Source of the DNA: JAJPJX01 sp964568355
GTDB lineage: Bacteria; Acidobacteriota; Terriglobia; Bryobacterales; Bryobacteraceae
NCBI GenBank assembly: GCA_964568355.1
Contig: CAZMRK010000853.1
Location: 1-14,597, forward strand
Length of the DNA stretch: 14,597 bases
Direction of reading: 5' to 3'
Shown: one piece after another, positions 5,317-12,505 of the stretch
Layout: the number at the start of each line of letters is the position of its first letter
Numbering within the stretch: position 1 is the first letter of the stretch
Translations under genes and position numbers: made by a program
Notes under the pieces: generated by a model
Seen by the model: only the letters and a program-made list of their open reading frames with translations
Told to the model about the DNA's origin: nothing
Databases searched by the model: none

Positions 5317-7056
5317 ATGCACAATCTCGATCTCATCGTGACGCTTGCCGGGGGCTTCATTGGAGCGCTCGTACTGGGCTACTCCACTCACCGTCTGGGG
5401 TGGTCACCCATCGTTGGGTATCTGCTCGCCGGTGTTCTCGCCGGTCCCCATACACCGGGATTTGTCGCCGATGCACACCTGGCGGAGCAATTGGCCGAAG
5501 TCGGTGTGATTCTGCTGATGTTTGGTGTGGGCCTGCATTTTCACCTGAAGGACCTCCTGTCCGTTCGAGGAATCGCCGTAGCGGGAGCACTGGCCCAGAG
5601 CACCGTGGCAACCGGGCTGGGCGCCTTCATATTCCATGCCTTTGGTTGGAGCTGGCCGCAGGGAATTGTCTTCGGGCTGGCGCTTTCGGTGGCAAGCACC
5701 GTCGTTCTGATCCGGGTGCTCTCCGGCAGCGGAGAACTGCAAAGCCCCACAGGGCGGGTGGCCGTCGGCTGGCTGGTCATGGAAGATATCTTCACCGTCT
5801 TCGTCCTGGTCCTGCTCCCGGCCATCTTCGGCGCGTCCGCCAGCCAAGGACCCAACGCGCTGCCGATGGCGGTCGGCATTGCCGCCGTCAAGCTGGCGGC
5901 ATTCATCGCGTTTACGCTGATTGCCGGCGGCCGTCTCGTGCCGTGGCTGCTGAACAAGGTGGCCGATACACACTCCCGCGAGTTGTTCACCCTCAGTGTC
6001 CTGGCGATCGCGCTCGGGATCGCGGTCAGCTCAGCCTACTTCTTCGACGTGTCCATGGCCTTGGGCGCATTCCTGGCCGGCATGGTAGTCGGCCAGTCGG
6101 AGTTCAGCGCCCGCGCAGGTTCGGACGCCTTGCCGCTGCGAGACGCTTTCGCTGTGATGTTCTTCGTCTCGGTGGGAATGCTGTTCGATCCCAAACAAGC
6201 GATCGAGTCTCCCCTGCTGATCGCCGCCACACTGGCCATTGTCATGATCGGCAAGCCGATTGCGGCGATCGTGATCGTCGCGGCGCTCGGCTACAGTTCG
6301 AAGATCGGTTTGGGCGTTGCGCTCGCGCTGGCGCAAATCGGAGAGTTTTCGTTTCTCCTGGCGACGCTTGGCCGCCAGCTCGGCGCTCTGCCCGCCGACG
6401 CCATGAATCCGGTAGTGGCCGCCGCGGTGATCTCCATCATGCTGAATCCGTTCCTCTACCGATGGGCCGGTCCCCTGGAGCGCTTTCTGGAAGGTCATCC
6501 CCGGCTGTGGCGCGTGTTGAACCGAAAGGCCTCGGCCGCCCGGGAGTCTCATTTGCAATACGGAGAGAGCATGCATCCCGCCCATCGGGCCGTGATCGTG
6601 GGATACGGGCCTATCGGGCAAATGGTGTTCCGCATTCTGCAGCAGCGAGGCATGGAGGCCACCGTCATCGAGATGAATATCGAGACGCATCGCCGACTCC
6701 GCAGCGAGGGCTGCACAGCCGTATACGGCGACGCCAATCGACGGGACGTCCTGGAGAAGGCCGGTGTGGGCCGGGCGGCAAGTCTGATCATGAGTTCCTC
6801 GGGCACCGCCGGCGCTACCGAAGCAGTGAGGACCGCACGCGAGCTGAACCCGGATATCCACGTAGTGGCGCGCGCCGACTATCTTCGCGAAACCGAACTG
6901 CTGCGCCAGGCGGGAGCGTCCGAGGTCTTCTCCGGAGAAGGAGAAGTCGCGTTGGCGATCGCCGACAGCATTCTCCGCAAGCTCGGAGCAACTCCCGACC
7001 AACTGGATGAGGCGCGCGAAGGCATTCGCGCGAGCTTTCATCCCACGAAAGCCTAA
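5317..7056 (+). CDS. Kef/YbaL-type cation:proton antiporter with TrkA-N domain
   Basis: This 579-residue protein starts at ATG 5317 with AAAGG seven bases upstream; the frame is open further upstream, but that stretch is non-coding leader. Residues 1-385 form a CPA2 Na+/H+-exchanger fold with about 12 membrane segments. Family motifs include GPHTPGF (43-49), ALSVASTVVLIRVL (122-135), the ion-pathway helix with E156/D157 (WLVMEDIF), MALGAFLAGMVVGQSEF (247-263) and AQIGEFSFLL (339-348). Residues 424-540 are a TrkA-N/RCK Rossmann domain with GYGPIG at 429-434 (GxGxxG) and acidic E452 closing the NAD(H)-binding β-αβ unit. Order and length match YbaL/KefB-like K+:H+ antiporters (558-600 aa). There is no RCK-C domain or Kef quinone-oxidoreductase partner. 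The gene heads a tight cluster, with the HAMP gene starting 17 bp after its stop. Likely role: K+/H+ exchange and cytoplasmic pH control gated by nucleotide binding. Confidence 0.92.
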   Translation: MHNLDLIVTLAGGFIGALVLGYSTHRLGWSPIVGYLLAGVLAGPHTPGFVADAHLAEQLAEVGVILLMFGVGLHFHLKDLLSVRGIAVAGALAQSTVATGLGAFIFHAFGWSWPQGIVFGLALSVASTVVLIRVLSGSGELQSPTGRVAVGWLVMEDIFTVFVLVLLPAIFGASASQGPNALPMAVGIAAVKLAAFIAFTLIAGGRLVPWLLNKVADTHSRELFTLSVLAIALGIAVSSAYFFDVSMALGAFLAGMVVGQSEFSARAGSDALPLRDAFAVMFFVSVGMLFDPKQAIESPLLIAATLAIVMIGKPIAAIVIVAALGYSSKIGLGVALALAQIGEFSFLLATLGRQLGALPADAMNPVVAAAVISIMLNPFLYRWAGPLERFLEGHPRLWRVLNRKASAARESHLQYGESMHPAHRAVIVGYGPIGQMVFRILQQRGMEATVIEMNIETHRRLRSEGCTAVYGDANRRDVLEKAGVGRAASLIMSSSGTAGATEAVRTARELNPDIHVVARADYLRETELLRQAGASEVFSGEGEVALAIADSILRKLGATPDQLDEAREGIRASFHPTKA

Positions 7057-7073
7057 AGGAAGAAGGTACTGTC

Positions 7074-7877
7074 TTGACTTTACGCTGGAAGCTCATCCTG
7101 GTAACGTCTGCCGTAATTCTTTCCCTGTTCGGGGTTTCCGAATGGCTGAGTTACCGGCAGACAACGGCTCTTTTGCAGCGGCACGAAGCCATCCTGGTAG
7201 AAACCGCGGATCACACCGCCGCGCTGGAAAAACTCAGGAACACGCGAAATCAGATGTTCCTGAGCGTCACGAGCATGCGCCTGCTCCATGCGGCGCTGAC
7301 GCTGATCAGTTCTGTCGTCATCCTGAACTACGTGTGGTACCGGGTTATCTACCGGCCCATTCAGCGCTTGCTCGCTCAAATCAATGTCATGGGTCGCGGA
7401 ACATGGAAATCGGCTCTACCGGTTCGCAGAAACGACGAGATTGGACAACTGACGACCGCGTTCAATGACCTGGGGCAGCAACTGACGTCCACGTTCCACC
7501 ACATCCACACCTCCTCCAAGCTCTCGGCGCTCGCACTCATCGGCACCCGCCTGGTGCGCGAGGTCAACGGGGCGAGCGAAGAGCTTCTTGCGGCCGTACA
7601 GACTCTGCAAAAAGACAATGTCCGCAACCCGCATGCGCGGCCTGCCGTGTCCGCGCTGCTGGCCATTCATTCCAAGCTGAAGACGCTGGAGACGCAGTTC
7701 CAGACCGATTTCGATCGCGAGGTCATGGAAGCGTCCTCCCGGCCGACAGCAGATACCGCCGGAGGGCCGTCTCCGGCAAAACCAGGACCTCCGCGGAGCA
7801 GTTGCTATCCCATACAGCCTCCCCTGGAACAACCTCCGAAAACTGAACGCACCGGTGTGCGGACCGAGGAACGATAA
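7074..7877 (+). CDS. HAMP protein with degenerate histidine-kinase helix
   Basis: This 267-residue protein starts at TTG 7074, preceded by AGGAAGAAGG. Membrane helix 1 is at about 5-24 and helix 2 at about 68-92, leaving a periplasmic loop of only about 43 residues that looks coiled-coil (RHEAILVETADHTAALEKLRNTRNQ). A HAMP domain follows at about 89-142, with the conserved Pro (P95) and DEIGQL (121-126). Next, SKLSALALIGTRLVREVNG (148-166) aligns with the HisKA dimerisation motif, but the phospho-acceptor His is R162 and the usual Pro is A167. A second helix (190-215) completes a two-helix hairpin. The C-terminus is a Pro-rich tail, with no ATPase domain. It therefore cannot be a kinase on its own and is probably a dimeric membrane sensor or scaffold. 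It follows the antiporter by 17 bp and overlaps secDF at TAATG, so co-translation with secDF is likely. Function is inferred only. Confidence 0.8.
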   Translation: MTLRWKLILVTSAVILSLFGVSEWLSYRQTTALLQRHEAILVETADHTAALEKLRNTRNQMFLSVTSMRLLHAALTLISSVVILNYVWYRVIYRPIQRLLAQINVMGRGTWKSALPVRRNDEIGQLTTAFNDLGQQLTSTFHHIHTSSKLSALALIGTRLVREVNGASEELLAAVQTLQKDNVRNPHARPAVSALLAIHSKLKTLETQFQTDFDREVMEASSRPTADTAGGPSPAKPGPPRSSCYPIQPPLEQPPKTERTGVRTEER

Positions 7878-10690
7878 TGCCGAAAAATTTGCGATGGAGA
7901 TGGATCGCGATCAACGTGGTCGTATTGGGCTGCGTGCTGGGTATCACGGGCATACCCAAGTCGAAGGACGAGCTGGTGACGAACTGGTCGCGACGGATAC
8001 GGCTCGGCCTGGACCTCAAAGGCGGGAGCCACATGGTCCTCCAGGTCCAGGTTCAGGATGCGTTCAAGGCCGACGCCGATCAGGTCATGGAACAGCTCCG
8101 GCCGCAACTGGCGAAGCAGAATGTGTCATACGAGTCGATGGACCGCAACGAGCCCTCCTCCATGGAAGCCGCCGAATCGATTCAGATCAACATTCGAGGA
8201 GTTCCGGCCAACAACTCCGGCGCCCTGGCGCGGACTGTCAACGAGGCGGTGGGGGACAGATGGGTATTGGCACCCGCCGGCGCGACGGACCATAAGCTGA
8301 CCTTGCGGAGGGAAGCAGCCCTCGCGCTTCGCCAGGAGACGCTCGCCAAGACTATCGAGACCCTGGAAAGGAAAGTGAACGGTCTCGGAGTAGCCGAAGC
8401 AAGCGTGCAGAAACGCGGGGGATCCGATGGGGAAGCCGAGATCCTGGTGCAGTTGCCGGGCGTCGACGACCCGGCACGGGTCAGGAGCATCCTGCAAACC
8501 ACGGCGATGCTCGAATTGTGCGAAGTGAAGAGCGGGCCCTATGCGAGCAGCGAGGCGGCTCGTGCCGCGCACGGCGGCGTTTTGCCGTTGAACACCAAAC
8601 TCGTGCGCGGGTCGTTGCGTTCCGGCGGGGAGAACTGGTGGCTGCTGGCACGTTCTTCGGTGGTGACCGGCCGCGACCTGCGCGACGCGCGGGCGCAGCG
8701 GAGCGAAGGAGGCATTGGCTGGGAGACCACGTTTGTTCTGACGCAGCAGGCCGCCCGCAGGTTCGAGCGATTCACCGAGGCCAATGTGGGCAATCGCCTC
8801 GCGATCGTCCTCGACAATGTCGTCCTCAGCGCGCCGCAGATCGAGAACAGAATCTCCGATCAAGGGCGGATCGTGGGCGCTGCCAGCCATGAGGAAGCGG
8901 CGGACCTGGCCCTGAACCTGCGCGCGGGGTCCCTTCCGGCTGGAGTGAAGGTCATTGAGGAACGGGTTGTCGGACCCTCGCTCGGGGCGGATTCGATCCG
9001 TCGCGGCGTCACCGCCGGCCTGGTCGGCCTAGCGCTCGTGGTGGCATCAATGGTGTTGTATTACCGAGGCGCGGGCTGGAACGCCGTTCTCGCCCTGCTG
9101 CTGAACACGATTATCACGATTGCCGCGTTGAGCTACATCGAGGCCACCTGGACCCTGCCGGGAATCGCAGGCCTGGTGCTATCGATCGGCATGGCCGTGG
9201 ACTCGAACGTGCTGATCTTCGAGCGCATCAAAGAGGAGCTGCGATCCGCAAAGGGGATCTCCAGCGCGGTCGCGGCCGGCTTCCGGCGCGCTTTCGTCAC
9301 CATCGTCGATACGCATGTCACGACGGTGGTAGCCAGCGCATTCCTTTTCATTTTCGGCACCGGCCCGGTCCGCGGCTTTGCGGTCACCCTGGTTATCGGA
9401 CTCGTTGCCAACCTGTTCACGGCCGTCTTTGTTTCGCGGTTTTTGTTCGATCTGCACCTGTGGCGCCGGCCGAAGCTGAGCAGGTTGAGCATTTGGCCGC
9501 TCCGGCCGGACCGGGATCTCTTCCGGCCGGCCAACATTCGCTTCCTCGACAAGCGGCGCCTGACGCTCGGAATTTCCATCGCCATGATCGTGATCAGCCT
9601 GGCGAGCCTCTCCTGGAAGGGAGGCCCAAAGTACGGGCTGGATTTTCGGGGCGGCACGCTGATGTACGTCCGTTTTTCCCAGCCGCCGCCGATTGAACGG
9701 CTCCGGGACCTGTTGGCGAGCCGCCTTTCCGGCGAGATCTCCGTACAAGAGACGAAAGGGACCGGCGAGTTCATCATCGGAACCGAACTCGCGGACGAGC
9801 AAACCCTGGAGCGCGCCAGGCAATTGGTAGAACAGACGCTCCGGGAACAGTATGCCCGGCTCGACGGCAAGCTCGATTTGAACAATGCCACCGAATCGGC
9901 GCTCACCGAGCGCCTGCAGAACGTGATCGCCGCCGGTGGAGAAGGTGGCGGGCAGGCGCCGCAGGCCGTTGCCGCCAGCATCCTTCTGTATCGCGATCAC
10001 GACCGGGGCGGTTTGATTACAAATATCGACGACCTGCGCCGCGTGGAGGGCGTCAACGAGCGAGTTTTTCAGTCGATCCGAGCGGAGTGCGGCATAGGTT
10101 CGTTTAGTATCCGCGCGGTCGAGATGGTCGGGCCGCGCGCCGGCGCGCAGCTTCGCAGACAGGCGCTACTCGCCACCGCCGGTGCCTTAGCCGGCATGCT
10201 GGCCTACATCGCCCTGCGGTTCCGGCCGATTTCGGGGGTTGCGGCCGTTATCGCGACCGTCCACGACGTGGTAATCACACTGGGGCTCTTCTCTTTGACC
10301 AACCGCGAGATCAATTTGAATATCATCGCAGCGTTGCTAACGCTCATCGGCTATTCGATGAACGACAAGATCGTCGTGTTCGACCGGGTGCGTGAGAACC
10401 AGCAGAACAGCAGGGAGCGGCACGGTCGCTTTATCGACCTGGTGAATCAGGCCATCAACCAGACCTTGAGCCGCACGCTTCTGACCGCCGGGCCGACGCT
10501 GCTGGCTTGCCTGGCGCTGTACTTTCTGGGAGGCGACGTTCTCAATGGAATCGCTTTCGCCCTCCTGATCGGGATTGTCGTCGGTACGTACTCGTCCATC
10601 TTTGTGGCGAGCGCGCTGCTGGTGATGTGGCACGACTATCGGCTGAACAAGCGCCCGGCGACTGGTCCTCCGCAGCGCAATGTGGCGTGA
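7877..10690 (+). CDS. secDF: Protein translocase motor SecDF (fused SecD and SecF)
   Basis: This 937-residue protein starts at ATG 7877, overlapping the HAMP stop as TAATG; GAGGA lies upstream inside that gene. SecD half: TM1 (10-26), GLDLKGGSHMVLQV (44-57), large periplasmic P1 domain (about 60-365), then five helices including GMAVDSNVLIFERIKEEL (438-455). D442 there aligns with the essential proton-pathway Asp of SecD. SecF half: TM at 562-579, YGLDFRGGT (586-594), periplasmic P4 domain with VEMVGPRAGAQL (748-759), and GYSMNDKIVVFDRVREN (825-841). Single-chain SecDF is found in several phyla; it pulls secreted proteins through SecYEG using the proton or sodium motive force. About 80 extra residues (661-740) interrupt P4, reading LDLNNATESALTERL and ITNIDDLRRVEGVNERVF, which resemble helix-hairpin-helix repeats. 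No yajC or other sec gene is beside it. Confidence 0.96.
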   Translation: MPKNLRWRWIAINVVVLGCVLGITGIPKSKDELVTNWSRRIRLGLDLKGGSHMVLQVQVQDAFKADADQVMEQLRPQLAKQNVSYESMDRNEPSSMEAAESIQINIRGVPANNSGALARTVNEAVGDRWVLAPAGATDHKLTLRREAALALRQETLAKTIETLERKVNGLGVAEASVQKRGGSDGEAEILVQLPGVDDPARVRSILQTTAMLELCEVKSGPYASSEAARAAHGGVLPLNTKLVRGSLRSGGENWWLLARSSVVTGRDLRDARAQRSEGGIGWETTFVLTQQAARRFERFTEANVGNRLAIVLDNVVLSAPQIENRISDQGRIVGAASHEEAADLALNLRAGSLPAGVKVIEERVVGPSLGADSIRRGVTAGLVGLALVVASMVLYYRGAGWNAVLALLLNTIITIAALSYIEATWTLPGIAGLVLSIGMAVDSNVLIFERIKEELRSAKGISSAVAAGFRRAFVTIVDTHVTTVVASAFLFIFGTGPVRGFAVTLVIGLVANLFTAVFVSRFLFDLHLWRRPKLSRLSIWPLRPDRDLFRPANIRFLDKRRLTLGISIAMIVISLASLSWKGGPKYGLDFRGGTLMYVRFSQPPPIERLRDLLASRLSGEISVQETKGTGEFIIGTELADEQTLERARQLVEQTLREQYARLDGKLDLNNATESALTERLQNVIAAGGEGGGQAPQAVAASILLYRDHDRGGLITNIDDLRRVEGVNERVFQSIRAECGIGSFSIRAVEMVGPRAGAQLRRQALLATAGALAGMLAYIALRFRPISGVAAVIATVHDVVITLGLFSLTNREINLNIIAALLTLIGYSMNDKIVVFDRVRENQQNSRERHGRFIDLVNQAINQTLSRTLLTAGPTLLACLALYFLGGDVLNGIAFALLIGIVVGTYSSIFVASALLVMWHDYRLNKRPATGPPQRNVA

Positions 10691-10734
10691 ATTCGCTTGC
10701 TCAGACGCAGATCGGGCTAACACTGCGTTACAAA

Positions 10735-10822
10735 GTGGGGTGGGCTTCAGCCTGCTCGCCGCTTTTAACCGGCGCACGACTTACCGGACTGAAGTCCGGC
10801 GCCGGCTGAAAGCCGGCCCCAC
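10735..10822. repeat. Palindromic (REP/BIME-like) intergenic repeat cluster
   Basis: The unit is bounded by inverted ends, GTGGGGTGGGCTTCAGCC (10735-10752) and the reverse-complement-like GGCTGAAAGCCGGCCCCAC (10804-10822). Inside are hairpins CCGGAC-TGAA-GTCCGG (10784-10799) and CCGGCT-GAA-AGCCGG (10802-10816). This 'CTGAA' loop style matches short palindromic elements I associate with acidobacterial and planctomycete intergenic DNA. It sits between the convergent secDF and pit genes, where it may aid termination or protect 3' ends. No other copy is seen in the window. Confidence 0.6.
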
Positions 10823-10830
10823 AACACTTA

Positions 10831-10843
10831 GCACCTTAGGTGC
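10831..10843. terminator. Weak hairpin between convergent genes
   Basis: GCACC-TTA-GGTGC forms a 5-bp stem about 140 bp after the secDF stop. It is followed only by CAGTCTTATAA, without a true T-run. A terminator role is a guess based on its position between converging genes. Confidence 0.25.
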
Positions 10844-10882
10844 CAGTCTTATAACATCGTAATATCAGATCGACTCCGCCCC

Positions 10883-12385
10883 TTATTTCACGCCGAGGTT
10901 GAGCAGAAGGTTTAGCCCCAAAGCGAATAGCGCGGCACCGAGAAATACGCACACCGGCAGGGTCAGGAGCCATGCCAGTGCGATATTGCGAAGGGTGTTC
11001 ATTTGCAGTCCCGAGTTATTGGCGGCCATCGTCCCCGCAACTCCTGAAGACAGGACGTGGGTGGTGCTTACCGGCAAACCCAGCGTGTCCGCAACTCCTA
11101 TCGTGGTCATCGCCACCAGTTCGGCGCATGCTCCTTGCGCATAAGTTAAATGTTCTTTGCCGATCTTCTCGCCCACGGTTACGACAATTCGTTTCCAGCC
11201 AATCATCGTTCCCAGTCCAAGAGCAAAGGCTACGCTCACCTTCACCCAAAGAGGAATGAACTTCGTCACATCATCCAACTCCCTGCGGTAGGCCATCAGG
11301 GCGGCTTTATCCGGGACGTTATTCAAAAGGCCCTTCTTATCGAGCTTGGCGATTGTCTCGTCCGCGAGGTAAATATCGCTTCGGATCGTCCGCCGGTCCT
11401 CGGGCGGAAGGCCTATCAAGGTGGATTGGCCTTCCAACCGGGAAGCAATCAGGCTATTGACAACAGCAAGCGCTTCGAGCGTCTTGCCGCCCGCTACACC
11501 GTTCGTCTTGAGAAATGCAGAAAGCTCTGCTTCCGCATCACGGCGGGACAGGCCTCCTTCGCCCAAGAAGGGCTGCGACGCAGCTTTCGCCAGCGCCACA
11601 TTCGCAGCCTTTGCCGAGCTACTGATTTCGGCGAGCTCGTGCGGCGGAGTTCTGAGGTTTACCGCGTAGACTCCCGGCAGAACTCCGACGAGAATCAACA
11701 TAATCAACCCCATTCCTTTTTGGCCGTCATTCGAACCATGGGCGAAACTCACGCCGGTACAGGTGAGGACCAGCAAGCCCCTGATCCACAAAGGTGGCGG
11801 CTGGTCCTTGTCCGGTGGGCGAAAGAGGTCCTTTCTCCGGATCAAGGCTTTCGCCAGCAACATCAGGCTTGCAGCAGCGAGGAACCCCAATGCGGGTGAG
11901 ATCAGCAACGAAAGGCCAACTTCATTGGCCTTTGCCCAATTCACTCCCTCTCCGAAAACATGGCCCTTGGTAAGCATCGAGTTGGCTAAGCCGACGCCCA
12001 TGATGGCTCCGACCAAGGTATGAGAACTGGATGCCGGCAGCCCGAAATACCAAGTCCCCAGGTTCCATACGATCGCCGAAACCAGAAGAGAAAAAACCAT
12101 CGCAAACCCGGCGGCGGAACCCACATTGAGAATCAGTTCGACCGGAAGGAGTGCGGTGATTCCAAACGCTACAGTTCCGCTGGAGACCAGAACACCGGTC
12201 AAATTCCACATGCCCGACCAGACGACGGCAACGATCGGTTTTAGCGAGTGTGTGTAAATGACCGTTGCTACGGCATTGGCCGTATCGTGAAAACCGTTGA
12301 CGAATTCGAAGGTGAGCGCAAGCCCAATGGCAAGCAGGAGTAGAAGGGCCGCACTAAGTGTAATTGGAGCGCCAAACCATTCCAT
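10883..12385 (-). CDS. pit: PitA-type inorganic phosphate transporter
   Basis: This 500-residue protein starts at the ATG complementary to 12383-12385 (MEWFGAPITL). An upstream in-frame ATG at 12415 would add MTWPLLSWRR. The frame stays open to 12898, but that part overlaps the porin gene and is not Pit sequence. Both PiT repeats are present: GFHDTANAVATVIYT (31-45) with PASSSHTLVGAIMG (117-130), and SFAHGSNDGQKGMG (213-226) with GLPVSTTHVLSSG (436-448). About ten membrane helices flank a hydrophilic central loop (about 243-375). Length and motifs match E. coli PitA (499 aa), a proton-coupled metal-phosphate symporter of the inner membrane. The usual acidobacterial partner, a PhoU/DUF47 gene, is not adjacent. 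It diverges from the porin pair, so the locus plausibly moves phosphate across both membranes. An inverted repeat at 12422-12440 lies just upstream. Confidence 0.95.
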   Translation of the reverse strand: MEWFGAPITLSAALLLLLAIGLALTFEFVNGFHDTANAVATVIYTHSLKPIVAVVWSGMWNLTGVLVSSGTVAFGITALLPVELILNVGSAAGFAMVFSLLVSAIVWNLGTWYFGLPASSSHTLVGAIMGVGLANSMLTKGHVFGEGVNWAKANEVGLSLLISPALGFLAAASLMLLAKALIRRKDLFRPPDKDQPPPLWIRGLLVLTCTGVSFAHGSNDGQKGMGLIMLILVGVLPGVYAVNLRTPPHELAEISSSAKAANVALAKAASQPFLGEGGLSRRDAEAELSAFLKTNGVAGGKTLEALAVVNSLIASRLEGQSTLIGLPPEDRRTIRSDIYLADETIAKLDKKGLLNNVPDKAALMAYRRELDDVTKFIPLWVKVSVAFALGLGTMIGWKRIVVTVGEKIGKEHLTYAQGACAELVAMTTIGVADTLGLPVSTTHVLSSGVAGTMAANNSGLQMNTLRNIALAWLLTLPVCVFLGAALFALGLNLLLNLGVK

Positions 12386-12421
12386 TCGACGCCATGATAA
12401 CAGCGGCCAGGTCATTTCTTT

Positions 12422-12440
12422 GATTAATTTTCGGTTAATC
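12422..12440. promoter_or_regulatory. Inverted repeat upstream of pit, possible operator
   Basis: GATTAA (12422-12427) and TTAATC (12435-12440) are exact reverse complements 7 bases apart. The repeat lies 37 bp before the preferred pit start and on the pit side of the shared intergenic region, so it could bind a dimeric regulator. I do not know which regulator. Confidence 0.35.
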
Positions 12441-12462
12441 GCTGGTGAAACGCTCCAGGCGG

Positions 12463-12480
12463 CAGTCACAGATCTGTAAT
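12463..12480 (+). promoter_or_regulatory. Pho-box-like direct repeat (PhoB binding site candidate)
   Basis: CAGTCAC-AGAT-CTGTAAT is two 7-mers spaced 11 bp start to start, matching the Pho-box consensus CTGTCAT-N4-CTGTCAT at 5/7 and 6/7 positions. It ends exactly 10 bp before a TAGAAT -10 box, the arrangement known for PhoB-activated promoters that lack a -35. A perfect 10-bp palindrome, ACAGATCTGT (12468-12477), overlaps the centre. Confidence 0.5.
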
Positions 12481-12490
12481 CCGCGACTCT

Positions 12491-12496
12491 TAGAAT
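12491..12496 (+). promoter_or_regulatory. -10 box of the porin operon
   Basis: TAGAAT ends 9 bp before the ATG at 12506. Initiation about 7 bp downstream of the box would leave a leader of only a few nucleotides, although GGGAG (12498-12502) could act as a short ribosome binding site if transcription starts early. No -35 hexamer is seen; the Pho-box-like repeat occupies that place. Confidence 0.45.
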
Positions 12497-12505
12497 CGGG
12501 AGTTT

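Noticed and set aside
5190..7010. Long 606-residue plus-strand frame over the antiporter gene
   Set aside because: It is Arg-rich, without membrane helices or motifs, and is a +1 shadow of a convincing antiporter gene.
9133..10000. Two long minus-strand frames opposite secDF
   Set aside because: They are antisense shadows of strongly conserved SecDF coding sequence; composition is Ser/Arg- or Arg/Asp-rich without domains.
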